This document shows positions 33,468 to 43,763 of a DNA stretch of 54,062 nt, one piece after another. Positions within the stretch are counted from its first letter, which is position 1; each line of letters begins with the position of its first letter. The translations under genes and the position numbers were made by a program. Origin of the DNA: DATDDB01 sp036524005 (lineage in GTDB: Bacteria > Pseudomonadota > Gammaproteobacteria > Burkholderiales > Gallionellaceae); the NCBI GenBank assembly GCA_036524005.1, contig DATDDB010000133.1:1-54062 (forward strand), given 5' to 3'. A model generated the notes under the pieces. That model made no database searches, was not told the DNA's origin, and saw nothing but the letters and a program-made list of their open reading frames with translations.

Positions 33468-34562
33468 TCAGGCGTTCCCGATTCCTTTGCTCGGCAGGTT
33501 GATCTGCTTGGCAAAATCCAGCATGCGCTGGATGGGCTGGACGGCGCGCGGGATGATGGCAGGATCCACGTGTATCTCGTTTTTCCCCGACTCCAGCGCT
33601 TCCGCCAGGTTGATCAGCCCGTTCATCGCCATCCACGGACAGTGGCTGCAACTGACGCAGTTCGCGCCATGCCCGGCGGTGGGCGCCTCGAGGAACACCT
33701 TGTCTGGGCACAGGGTGCGCATCTTGTGCAGGATGCCGTTGTCGGTGGCGACGATGAATTCGCGGGCATCCGATTGCTGGGCGGCCTTGATCAGGTTGGA
33801 GGTGGAGCCGACCACGTCCGCGAGCTGGACCACGGCGCGCGGCGACTCGGGATGCACCAATACCCTGGCAAGCGGGTGTTTGGCCTTGAGCTCAGCCAGT
33901 TCCTTCCCCTTGTATTCATCGTGCACCACGCATGACCCTTGCCACAGCAGCATGTCCGCGCCGGTTTGTTCCTGGATGTATTCTCCCAAGTGGCGGTCCG
34001 GTGCCCAGAGAATTTTTTCGCCGCGCTCCTTCAGGTGACGCGCGATGGGCAGGGCGATGGAGCTGGTCACCATCCAGTCGGCGCGCGCCTTGACCGCCGC
34101 GCTGGTGTTGGCGTAAACCACCACGGTGCGCTCGGGGTGCGCGTCGCAGAAAGCGCTGAATTCGTCCGCCGGGCAGCCGAGGTCGAGCGAGCATTCCGCC
34201 TCCAGGTCGGGCATCAGCACGCGCTTTTCGGGGTTGAGTATCTTGGCGGTTTCGCCCATGAAGCGCACGCCGGCCACTACGATGGTCTTCGCCGGGTGCT
34301 CATGGCTGAAGCGCGCCATGTCGAGCGAATCGGAGACGATGCCGCCGGTGGCTTCCGCCAGGTCCTGCAGGTCGGCATGCACGTAGTAATGCGCGACCAG
34401 CACCGCATCCTGTTCTTTCAGCATGCGCTTGATACGCGCGATCAGCTCGGGTTTTTCTTCCGGCTTCGGTTCGCGCGGTTTTTTGGCCCAGGCGATTTCC
34501 GTGCTGCAAACTGCGTTGGCATGGGGATGGTCGTAGGGTATGTTGCGGTCCTGCTCGTGCAT
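33468..34562 (-). CDS. nadA: Quinolinate synthase A
   Basis: 364 residues from ATG 34562. Condenses iminoaspartate with dihydroxyacetone phosphate in NAD synthesis, using a 4Fe-4S cluster held by three cysteines. Recognised by LVAHYYVHADLQDLAEATGG, VAGVRFMGETAKILNPEKRV, MPDLEAECSLDLGCPADEF and ANCVSCSHCPWMAMN. It follows nudB by 20 bases, probably in the same transcript. It is convergent with tldD. Confidence 0.96.
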   Translation of the reverse strand: MHEQDRNIPYDHPHANAVCSTEIAWAKKPREPKPEEKPELIARIKRMLKEQDAVLVAHYYVHADLQDLAEATGGIVSDSLDMARFSHEHPAKTIVVAGVRFMGETAKILNPEKRVLMPDLEAECSLDLGCPADEFSAFCDAHPERTVVVYANTSAAVKARADWMVTSSIALPIARHLKERGEKILWAPDRHLGEYIQEQTGADMLLWQGSCVVHDEYKGKELAELKAKHPLARVLVHPESPRAVVQLADVVGSTSNLIKAAQQSDAREFIVATDNGILHKMRTLCPDKVFLEAPTAGHGANCVSCSHCPWMAMNGLINLAEALESGKNEIHVDPAIIPRAVQPIQRMLDFAKQINLPSKGIGNA

Positions 34563-34582
34563 GTCAGTAATCCTGAGTCCTG

Positions 34583-35041
34583 CTAAACACCTTGTACTGT
34601 GCCGCATCTTTCCGGCAATTCCAGTATCGCCGCGCGGTTGCTGGGGGAAAACACCTTTTCCGCTGCTTCCTGCCACGGCAGCCACATGTGGCTCAAATGT
34701 TCGCGCGGCGAGAGTTGGACAGCAACCCGCCCTGGCAATTCCATGCCGAACACATGTTCGGTGTTGTGCGTGGTGCCGGGCGGGTAGCGGTGCTGCCACT
34801 TGGGGTAGATGTCGTAGATGTTCTGGCGCTGCCAATCGGTGAGCGGATAGAACAAGGCATCCAGCCCGGTTTCCTCGCGCACCTCGCGTATCGCGGTGTC
34901 GCGCAGCGACTCATCGCCATCCCGGCTGCCCGTGACGGACTGCCAGTAGCCGGGAAAATCGGCGCGTTCCAGCAGCAGTACTTCCAGCGCGCGGGTGTAG
35001 ATCACGACCAGAACGGAAACGGGTTGCTTATACTTTGTCAT
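34583..35041 (-). CDS. nudB: Dihydroneopterin triphosphate diphosphatase (Nudix)
   Basis: 152 residues. The Nudix box runs GSRDGDESLRDTAIREVREE and continues TGLD, giving Gx5Ex7REUxEEx2U. PVSVLVVIYTRALEVLLLER and WQSVTG before it, and the C-terminal YPPGTTHNTEHVFGMELPGR, match NudB. It removes pyrophosphate from dihydroneopterin triphosphate in folate synthesis. In many betaproteobacteria it follows aspS directly; here the RNase/barstar pair and a 216-base spacer intervene. Confidence 0.9.
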   Translation of the reverse strand: MTKYKQPVSVLVVIYTRALEVLLLERADFPGYWQSVTGSRDGDESLRDTAIREVREETGLDALFYPLTDWQRQNIYDIYPKWQHRYPPGTTHNTEHVFGMELPGRVAVQLSPREHLSHMWLPWQEAAEKVFSPSNRAAILELPERCGTVQGV

Positions 35042-35257
35042 AGGCCTGGCTTCAGTTCAAGGCGAGACAAGGCGGCAACGAGCGAACGACGCGGGCAGTA
35101 CATGAGCTGCTCTGACACGGTGGGGACGTTGTCCCGCGGTGCGGGAAGAGCAGCCGGCAACGGCTCCCGCAAACGGCTGGCTTCGCCAGTAACGTGTCGC
35201 CGTTGCACGACTAGGAGTGAGCGAGGAAGCCAACACAGTATCGCCGAAGGAATGAAG
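35042..35257. other. Hairpin-rich 216-base spacer between barstar and nudB
   Basis: No gene is visible. In a 90-base core several perfect inverted repeats overlap: GGGAC/GTCCC (35123-35127 with 35131-35135), CCCGC/GCGGG (35133-35137 with 35141-35145), GCGGGA/TCCCGC (35141-35146 with 35165-35170), CTGGC/GCCAG (35177-35181 with 35185-35189) and an outer GCAACGGC/GCCGTTGC (35157-35164 with 35199-35206). Some pairs exclude each other, as in a conformational switch. The flanks (35060-35100 and 35200-35240) share loose AACGAGCGA-like and GAGTGAGCGAG-like words, as in dispersed intergenic repeats. Could be a repeat element, a leader RNA for nudB, or an end structure for the barstar transcript. Confidence 0.4.
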
Positions 35258-35641
35258 TCAGGCGAAGAATGCCCAGAATGCCTTGCCCTGCATCTCCCAA
35301 TAGGCGGAGGCTTCCAGCAGGATATTGTTGAGCATTTGCTCTTCTGCGCCGCCCAGGCTGACATCGCGCAGCAGCAGGACATAACCGGGGGCGGGGCGCC
35401 AGGAAAGGTCACCCAGCACGTCGGCCAGGGCGTCCCAGTTGCTGCCGAACCATTCCGGCGCGGCAATGGCTTCCGCCAGCGCAGCGAGCAGGGCGCCCTT
35501 GTTGTGCGCCTCGGCCAGGTCCACCTCGAACAGGGCAAAGCCGGCTTCGTGGGCCGCGCCGCGCAGGTCGTCCAGCGTGCAGTTCAGCCGGTACACCCCG
35601 GCCTCGTGCACGTCACGCAGCCGCTTGTGCAGGTTGTCCAT
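35258..35641 (-). CDS. Barstar-family ribonuclease inhibitor
   Basis: 127 residues from the ATG at 35641, which has GGGGAG about 8 bases upstream (a TTG at 35647 overlapping the RNase stop is an alternative). Barstar motifs: a beta strand then FALFEVDLAEAHNKGALLAA, APEWFGSNWDALADVLGDLS and GYVLLLRDVSLGG. The acidic helix facing the nuclease active site is expected around NWDALADVLGD. Its place directly after the secreted nuclease makes it the immunity protein that blocks the enzyme in the cytoplasm. Confidence 0.88.
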   Translation of the reverse strand: MDNLHKRLRDVHEAGVYRLNCTLDDLRGAAHEAGFALFEVDLAEAHNKGALLAALAEAIAAPEWFGSNWDALADVLGDLSWRPAPGYVLLLRDVSLGGAEEQMLNNILLEASAYWEMQGKAFWAFFA

Positions 35642-35643
35642 GG

Positions 35644-36024
35644 TCAATGCTCCCCGGTTATGCGCCTGAAGGTGCGGTAATGGTCGGCGCTATAGTAACA
35701 CTCGGGCAGGGGCCCGCACACGATGCGGCGCGGCCCACGGTTGTGCGCACCGGGCGTTTTCACCGTGTATTCATGATAATAGCCGCGCGGCTGCGCCGGC
35801 AGCTGGTGCTCGCGGTTGCCAAACACCACTCCGTCGCGCGGGTAGGGGAAAGGCCCGCCCTTTTTGATGAGATTCAGCGTCTCCCGCGCTTGCGGCGGCA
35901 AATCCACCTCGGAGATGTTCTCGATTGCGGCACCGGCGGCATGATGATGACGCGCTTGCGCTGCAAGCGGCAGGCAGAGCAGCAGCCCCGACACAAATAA
36001 CGGCAGGATATGCCGGGGCTTCAT
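35644..36024 (-). CDS. Secreted guanyl-specific RNase (RNase Sa/barnase type)
   Basis: 126 residues. Signal peptide 1-24 (cleavage after AQA), then a His-rich start. The catalytic core is strikingly like RNase Sa: YYHEYTVKTPGAHNRGPRRI (82-101), then CGPLPECYYSADHYRTFRRI (103-122). Glu85 is the general base, Arg99 or Arg100 binds phosphate and His115 is the general acid; Cys103 and Cys109 may form a disulfide. All catalytic residues are present, so it should be active. It cuts RNA after G. It lies 3 bases after aspS and overlaps barstar. Confidence 0.9.
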   Translation of the reverse strand: MKPRHILPLFVSGLLLCLPLAAQARHHHAAGAAIENISEVDLPPQARETLNLIKKGGPFPYPRDGVVFGNREHQLPAQPRGYYHEYTVKTPGAHNRGPRRIVCGPLPECYYSADHYRTFRRITGEH

Positions 36025-36027
36025 CGT

Positions 36028-37884
36028 TTACCCCTTGGTAACCGCGGAAGGGTCGCCGCGATGCGGCGGGGTACCCACCGGCGTACTCCCTGCGAGTACT
36101 TCCACCGTCGTCTGCGTTTGCTGGCGCAGGCGGATGTGCAGTTCGCGCAATTGCTTTTCGTCCACCGCGCTGGGCGCATGGGTCAGCAGGCATTGGGCGC
36201 GCTGCGTCTTGGGGAAGGCGATCACGTCGCGGATGGATTCGGCGCCGGTCATCATGGTGACGATGCGGTCCAGGCCGAAGGCCAGCCCGCCATGGGGCGG
36301 TGCGCCGTACTGCAGGGCGTCGAGCAGGAAGCCGAACTTGAGCTGGGCTTCTTCCGCGCCGATGTTGAGCGCGCGGAACACCTTGCTCTGTACATCTTCC
36401 TTGTGGATGCGCACCGAGCCGCCGCCGATTTCCCATCCGTTCAACGCCAGGTCATAGGCCTTGGCCAGACACTTGCCGGGATCGCTTTCCAGGAATTCCA
36501 GATGCTCGTCCTTGGGCGAGGTGAACGGATGGTGGCAGGCGGTCCAGCGCTTTTCTTCTTCGTCGTATTCGAACATGGGGAAGTCCACCACCCACAGCGG
36601 CGCCCAGGGCGTGCCGCTGACGTAGTTCTTTTCGTGGCCGATCTTGCTGCGCAGCGCACCCATGGCATCATTGACGATCTTCGTCTTGTCTGCGCCGAAG
36701 AAGATGATGTCGCCGTTTTGCGCACCGGTGCGCTCCATGATCGCCTTGAGCGCAGCCGCTGAAAGATTCTTCACGATGGGCGATTGCAGGCCGGTTTCAT
36801 TCAGTTGGGTCACGTCGTTGACCTTGATGTAGGCCAGGCCCTTCGCACCGTAGATGCCGACGAACTTGGTGTATTCGTCTATTTCGCCGCGCGTGAATGC
36901 ACCGCCGCCCGGCACGCGCAGTGCAGCTACGCGTCCGCCGCTGTTGGCGGGGCCGGAAAACACCTTGAACGCCACGTCCTTCACCGCATCGGTGACTTCA
37001 GTCAGCTCCAGCGTCACGCGCAGGTCTGGCTTGTCCGAGCCGAAGCGCGACATGCCTTCGGCATAAGTCATGCGCGGGAAAGGGTTGGGCAGCGCGATGT
37101 TAAGCACTTCCTTGAACACGGTGCGGATCATCTCCTCCATCATCAGCATGATCTCTTCCTCGCCGAGGAAGGAGGTCTCGATATCCACCTGGGTGAATTC
37201 CGGCTGGCGGTCGGCGCGCAGGTCTTCGTCGCGGAAACACTTGGTGATCTGGTAGTAGCGGTCGAAGCCCGCCACCATCAGCATCTGCTTGAATAGCTGG
37301 GGCGATTGCGGCAGCGCGAAGAATTCGCCGGCATGCACGCGCGATGGCACCAGGTAATCGCGCGCGCCTTCGGGCGTGGATTTGGTCAGCATCGGCGTCT
37401 CGATGTCGATGAAGCCCTTGTCGTCGAGGAAGCGGCGGAAGGCGCGCGCGGTCTTGTAGCGCAGCATCATGTTGTGCTGCATCTGCGGGCGGCGCAGGTC
37501 AACCACGCGGTGGGTCAGGCGCACGTTCTCCGAAAGGTTTTCGTCGTCCAGCTGGAACGGCGGCGTGACTGCGGTATTCAGCACCTCGATCTCATGACAC
37601 AGCAATTCGATTTCGCCGCTGGGGATGTTCTTGTTTTCGGTGCCTTCCGGGCGGCGGCGCACGCGGCCAGTTACCTTCAGCACGAATTCATTGCGGATGG
37701 ACTCGGCAATGCTGAACATCTCGGCGCGGTCCGGGTCGCATACCACTTGCGCCAGGCCGTCGCGGTCGCGCAGGTCGATGAAGATCACTCCACCGTGGTC
37801 GCGGCGGCGGTGGGCCCAGCCGCACAGGGTGACGGTCTGGCCGAGGTTGGAGACGTTGAGTTGTCCGCAATAATGGGTTCGCAT
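36028..37884 (-). CDS. aspS: Aspartyl-tRNA synthetase
   Basis: 618 residues, bacterial-type class II enzyme. N-terminal anticodon-binding OB fold (LCGWAHRRRDHGGVIFIDLR), motif 2 (FRDEDLRADRQPEFTQVDIE), the bacterial insertion domain (GAD) and motif 3 (GLAFGLDRIVTMMTGAESIR). It charges tRNA-Asp; whether it also charges tRNA-Asn cannot be told from this sequence. It follows the DUF502 gene by 37 bases. Confidence 0.97.
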   Translation of the reverse strand: MRTHYCGQLNVSNLGQTVTLCGWAHRRRDHGGVIFIDLRDRDGLAQVVCDPDRAEMFSIAESIRNEFVLKVTGRVRRRPEGTENKNIPSGEIELLCHEIEVLNTAVTPPFQLDDENLSENVRLTHRVVDLRRPQMQHNMMLRYKTARAFRRFLDDKGFIDIETPMLTKSTPEGARDYLVPSRVHAGEFFALPQSPQLFKQMLMVAGFDRYYQITKCFRDEDLRADRQPEFTQVDIETSFLGEEEIMLMMEEMIRTVFKEVLNIALPNPFPRMTYAEGMSRFGSDKPDLRVTLELTEVTDAVKDVAFKVFSGPANSGGRVAALRVPGGGAFTRGEIDEYTKFVGIYGAKGLAYIKVNDVTQLNETGLQSPIVKNLSAAALKAIMERTGAQNGDIIFFGADKTKIVNDAMGALRSKIGHEKNYVSGTPWAPLWVVDFPMFEYDEEEKRWTACHHPFTSPKDEHLEFLESDPGKCLAKAYDLALNGWEIGGGSVRIHKEDVQSKVFRALNIGAEEAQLKFGFLLDALQYGAPPHGGLAFGLDRIVTMMTGAESIRDVIAFPKTQRAQCLLTHAPSAVDEKQLRELHIRLRQQTQTTVEVLAGSTPVGTPPHRGDPSAVTKG

Positions 37885-37921
37885 GATTCAGGTCGGTACA
37901 GTTGTTATAGTTGCAAAAAAC

Positions 37922-38530
37922 TTACTTGGAGGAACGAGCGGGGTCTTCCGGCGTGACGGCCACGCCCATTGAGACGATGGCCTTGAATGCGGAATCCACG
38001 CTGATGTCCACTTCGCGCGTGTCGGCCTTGCGCACGTAGAAATAAAAGCCGTTCACCGGGCTGGGCGTGGTGGGCACGAACACGCCGACGTAGTCCCCAT
38101 TCAGGGTGCGGCTCACTTCGCCCGGCACGGTGGTCTGGAATGCCAGCGACCAGGCATCCGGGTGGGGGTAGCGCACCAGCAGCACTTTGTGGAATGCCTT
38201 GCCGCTGCCGGAAAGCAGCGTATCGCTCACCTGCTTGACGCTGCTGTAGATCGCGCTGACAAACGGGATGTGGCGCATCATGCCATCCCACAGCCCCAGC
38301 AGGCGCTGGCCAAACACGTTGCGCACCAAAAGTCCGGTTATCAGCACCACCAGCACGGTAAGCACCACGCCCAGGCCGGGAATATGCAGGCCCAGCAGCT
38401 TGTCCGGTTGCCAGCTTCCCGGCAGCAGGTCCAGAATCTGGTCCATCGTGCCGATGGTCAGATTCAGCACCCAAAGCGTGATGCCGATGGGAACCCAGAC
38501 CAGCAGCCCGGTGAGCAAGTATTTTTTCAC
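37922..38530 (-). CDS. DUF502 membrane protein
   Basis: 202 residues, GTG start at 38530 overlapping the fmdB stop (GTGA). Two membrane segments: YLLTGLLVWVPIGITLWVL near the N-terminus and LGVVLTVLVVLITGLLV around residue 58. The rest follows the family pattern (RLLGLWDGMMRHIPFVSAIY, then SVKQVSDTLLSG, VFVPTTPSPVNGFYFYVRK). Function is unknown. The fmdB-DUF502-aspS order is widely conserved in betaproteobacteria. Confidence 0.9.
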   Translation of the reverse strand: MKKYLLTGLLVWVPIGITLWVLNLTIGTMDQILDLLPGSWQPDKLLGLHIPGLGVVLTVLVVLITGLLVRNVFGQRLLGLWDGMMRHIPFVSAIYSSVKQVSDTLLSGSGKAFHKVLLVRYPHPDAWSLAFQTTVPGEVSRTLNGDYVGVFVPTTPSPVNGFYFYVRKADTREVDISVDSAFKAIVSMGVAVTPEDPARSSK

Positions 38531-38778
38531 GCGGTGCCGGCCATCGGACAGGAGCCTGCGGCGGCGCACGGGGCGCACTGCTCCTTGGGCTTGCCGCTAT
38601 CCTTGAAATCGGTGGCGTAATAGCCGCCACCCTTCAGCTGGAAACCGGCAGCGGTAAGCTGCTTGCTGAAGGTCTCCTTGCCGCATTCGGTGCAAGTGGT
38701 GAGCGGTGCATCGCTCATTTTCTGCATGATGTCCTTTTGCACGCCGCAGCTGGAGCAGCGATATTCGTAAATTGGCAT
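38527..38778 (-). CDS. FmdB-family zinc ribbon protein
   Basis: 83 residues from the ATG at 38778, with AGGAGG 7 bases upstream. MPIYEYRCSSCGVQKDIMQK with Cys8/Cys11 and TTCTECGKETF with Cys29/Cys32 form the zinc ribbon. Named after a regulator of formamidase in Methylophilus; molecular function is uncertain. An extra Cys-rich C-terminus (CAPCAAAGSCPM) follows. Confidence 0.92.
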   Translation of the reverse strand: MPIYEYRCSSCGVQKDIMQKMSDAPLTTCTECGKETFSKQLTAAGFQLKGGGYYATDFKDSGKPKEQCAPCAAAGSCPMAGTA

Positions 38779-38854
38779 AATATTTCCTCCTAAAATCAGG
38801 AACTTGTACAGACATGCCGCCCGGATGGGGCTAGGCATGAATTAAAGGGGGGCA

Positions 38855-39421
38855 TTATACCTTATCCGCAATGCCCTCGCGCCATGCGCCAGGTTGCAGG
38901 TCATCAAGGGACCAGCGGCCGATTGTGTAGCGGACCAGGCGCAATGTCGGGAAGCCCATGGCGGCTGTCATGCGCCTTACCTGGCGGTTTCTGCCTTCGC
39001 GTATGGTGAGTTCCAGCCAGCTGGTGGGGATGGCCTTGCGGAAGCGCACCGGCGGGTTGCGCGGCCACAGGTTTGCGGGCTCCGCCATCAGTCTGGCTTC
39101 CGCAGGCAGGGTGGGGCCGTCGTTCAGAATCACGCCCTTGCGCAATTTCTCCAGTGCCGCTTCACCGGGCACGCCTTCCACTTGCACCCAATAGGTCTTG
39201 GGCAGCTTGTGCTTCGGGTCGGTGATGCGATGCTGCAATTTTCCATCGTCGGTGAGCAGCAGCAGGCCTTCGCTGTCGGTGTCCAGGCGGCCTGCGGGAT
39301 AAAAATCGGGAAGCGCGATATAATCCGCCAGTGTCGGATGCATCCCGCCCTTGCTGGATTGACTGGGGCTGAATTGGCAGATCACGCCATATGGCTTGTT
39401 GAACAACAGGATGCGGCTCAT
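38855..39421 (-). CDS. rluE: RluE-like 23S rRNA pseudouridine synthase
   Basis: 188 residues. No S4 domain: the catalytic part starts at once with ILLFNKPYGVICQFS, then FYPAGRLDTDSEGLLLLTDD with catalytic Asp47. GRNRQVRRMTAAMGFPTLRL and the short length match RluE, which modifies U2457 of 23S rRNA in E. coli. First gene of the rluE-fmdB-DUF502-aspS run. It is divergent from icd. Confidence 0.9.
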   Translation of the reverse strand: MSRILLFNKPYGVICQFSPSQSSKGGMHPTLADYIALPDFYPAGRLDTDSEGLLLLTDDGKLQHRITDPKHKLPKTYWVQVEGVPGEAALEKLRKGVILNDGPTLPAEARLMAEPANLWPRNPPVRFRKAIPTSWLELTIREGRNRQVRRMTAAMGFPTLRLVRYTIGRWSLDDLQPGAWREGIADKV

Positions 39422-39462
39422 CTCAATTTACTTTCCATCACCGAAAATCCCCAAGAACAATC

Positions 39463-41685
<2,223 letters not shown>

Positions 41686-41715
41686 GCGCTTTGTTTTTTC
41701 TGCCAGACCTTAGCC

Positions 41716-42249
41716 ATGACGGTTAATACGGGTATTCGCGCACGCCTTGCGGCCGTCAAGTGGCGCAGGCTCGCTCTCAATGTTCTGTTGTTTGCAGCAC
41801 TTGTTGCGGGCATACGAACCTGGCAGCACCGCGATATGCCCGGCGGACCGGCACCGGCTTTGCAGGGGCTGATGCTTTCGGGCCAGCCCTATGTCCTGCC
41901 GGCGCATCCTGGAAAGCCGGTGCTGGTGCATTTCTGGGCGACCTGGTGCCCGATTTGCCGCTCCGAGCAGGACAGCATCGCCACGCTGGCGCGCAACGAT
42001 CCCGAGGTCATTACGGTCGCGATGCGAAGCGGTCCGCCGGAGGCGGTTATACGCTACATGCGTGAGCAGGGGATAGCTTTCCCGGTGGTGAATGACGCGG
42101 ATGGTGCGCTAGCCAGTGCATGGGGCGTACATGCGGTGCCTGCCAGCTTCATTGTTGATGGCGCCGGGAAGATACGATTCATCGAGGTGGGTTATACCAC
42201 TGAAACCGGGTTGCGGCTGCGGCTTTGGCTGGCCGGGATGTGGTCCTGA
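41716..42249 (+). CDS. Membrane-anchored TlpA/DsbE-like thiol-disulfide protein
   Basis: 177 residues. Short cytoplasmic N-terminus, anchor helix at about 19-34 and periplasmic thioredoxin fold with VHFWATWCPICRSEQDS, Cys78 and Cys81. AVPASFIVDGAGKIRFIEVG contains the cis-Pro. Named 'protein disulfide oxidoreductase' in related genomes; direction of electron flow is not certain from the CPIC motif. It is 30 bases after icd and may share its transcript. Confidence 0.85.
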   Translation: MTVNTGIRARLAAVKWRRLALNVLLFAALVAGIRTWQHRDMPGGPAPALQGLMLSGQPYVLPAHPGKPVLVHFWATWCPICRSEQDSIATLARNDPEVITVAMRSGPPEAVIRYMREQGIAFPVVNDADGALASAWGVHAVPASFIVDGAGKIRFIEVGYTTETGLRLRLWLAGMWS

Positions 42250-42293
42250 GGCGATGCTGGCCGGGGCAGGGAATTACTGCGCGCAGACCGCGC

Positions 42294-42839
42294 TTATTTC
42301 TTCACGGCATAGATTGCGGGCAGGTTGCGCCAGGCCCCCTGTATGTCCATGCCGAAACCGAACACGAAGCGGTCCGGCAGTTCCATGCCGGTGAAATCGG
42401 CGCGGATCGGTTTGTTCAGGCCGTTTGCTTTGTCGGCGAATACGGCGCTGTAAAACGCGGCAGCGCCCAATTCCAGCACGCGCTGCCTGATGGCGGCCAG
42501 CGTTTCACCCTCATCTAGGATATCGTCCAGCACCAGCACCACGCGCCCGGCTACGTTTTCGCCCGGCGAAACCTTCCAGTGCAGCGCGCCGCCTTTCTGT
42601 TTCGCGCCATAGCGCGAGACGTGCAGGTAATCGAAGTCGAGCGGGAAATTCAACTGCGGCAACAACTGGCCGGTGAATATCACCGCACCACCCATCACCG
42701 ACAGCACCAGCGGGTGCTGATCGGCAAGCCTGCCGTTGATTTCCCGTGCCACATGCGCCACTGCTGCCTGCACCTCTTCAGGCGTGCGTATCATTTCCGC
42801 GTGCCGCAGAAATTCCTGCGCCTGAAGGATGCTGGTCAT
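42294..42839 (-). CDS. hpt: Hypoxanthine-guanine phosphoribosyltransferase-like
   Basis: 181 residues. PRPP-binding motif VVLVLDDILDEGETLAAI and the flexible-loop region SRYGAKQKGGALHWKV identify a type I PRTase of the Hpt/HGPRT-like class used in betaproteobacteria. It salvages hypoxanthine and/or guanine. ATG at 42839 overlaps the galU stop (ATGA). Confidence 0.9.
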   Translation of the reverse strand: MTSILQAQEFLRHAEMIRTPEEVQAAVAHVAREINGRLADQHPLVLSVMGGAVIFTGQLLPQLNFPLDFDYLHVSRYGAKQKGGALHWKVSPGENVAGRVVLVLDDILDEGETLAAIRQRVLELGAAAFYSAVFADKANGLNKPIRADFTGMELPDRFVFGFGMDIQGAWRNLPAIYAVKK

Positions 42840-43702
42840 TTGAACGATTTCAGATAGGCGGTAAATTCGTCGCGTACTTCAGGATGTTTGAGGCCAAATG
42901 CAATTTGCGCCTGAAGGTAACCGAACTTGGAGCCGCAGTCATATCTGACGCCCTTGAAGCGGTGGGCCAGCAGCTGTTCCTCTTTCATCAAGTCGGCAAT
43001 GCCGTCGGTCAATTGAATTTCCCCGCCAGCTCCCCGCTGCACTTTCGCCAGGTGGTGGAAGATGCGCGACGTCAGGATATAACGCCCGACCACCGCCAGA
43101 TTGGAGGGGGCAACCGCCGGCTGGGGTTTCTCGACGATCGCATGCACGTGCTCCACGTTGGGTTCCAGGGGGGTGGAACCGACGATGCCGTAGCGATTGG
43201 TATGTTCGTGCGGCACGTTTTCCACGCCGAGCACCGAGCATTGATGGCGGTTATACACTTCCACCATCTGCTTGAGCACAGGCGGATGGCCGTCTATCAG
43301 GTCATCCGCCAGGATCACCGCAAAAGGCTCATCGTTGAGCACCGGTTTCGCGCATAGCACGGCATGCCCCAGGCCCAGCGCCTCGGTCTGGCGAATGTAA
43401 ATGCAATTCACGCTTTTCGGGATGACCTCCTGCACCATGCGCAGCAACTCTTTCTTGTTGCGCGCGGCAAGTTCGGCCTCGAGTTCGTAGGCCTTGTCGA
43501 AGTGGTCCTCGATGGCGCGCTTGCTGCGACCGGTGATGAACACCATGTCGGTGATGCCAGCAGCCACTGCCTCTTCCACTGCGTACTGGATCAGCGGTTT
43601 ATCCACTACCGGCATCATTTCCTTGGGGCTGGCCTTGGTGGCCGGCAAAAAACGGCTGCCGAGGCCAGCCACGGGGAATACCGCCTTCGTTATTGGTTTC
43701 AT
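42836..43702 (-). CDS. galU: UTP-glucose-1-phosphate uridylyltransferase
   Basis: 288 residues. KAVFPVAGLGSRFLPATKAS is the nucleotide-binding signature. KEMMPVVDKPLIQYAVEEAV, FITGRSKRAIEDHFD and LGLGHAVLCAKP follow in order. It makes UDP-glucose for surface polysaccharides and related sugars. Translationally coupled to hpt. Confidence 0.96.
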   Translation of the reverse strand: MKPITKAVFPVAGLGSRFLPATKASPKEMMPVVDKPLIQYAVEEAVAAGITDMVFITGRSKRAIEDHFDKAYELEAELAARNKKELLRMVQEVIPKSVNCIYIRQTEALGLGHAVLCAKPVLNDEPFAVILADDLIDGHPPVLKQMVEVYNRHQCSVLGVENVPHEHTNRYGIVGSTPLEPNVEHVHAIVEKPQPAVAPSNLAVVGRYILTSRIFHHLAKVQRGAGGEIQLTDGIADLMKEEQLLAHRFKGVRYDCGSKFGYLQAQIAFGLKHPEVRDEFTAYLKSFK

Positions 43703-43763
43703 CGATGTTGCCCTTGCGCTAAAAAATATAAAAAAATCATAGCCTGCGGATTTTGCAGGCAGT

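Noticed and set aside
35042..35257. tRNA or other named RNA gene in the barstar-nudB spacer
   Set aside because: The hairpins do not form a cloverleaf, and no T-loop or known riboswitch core was recognised; kept only as a structured spacer.
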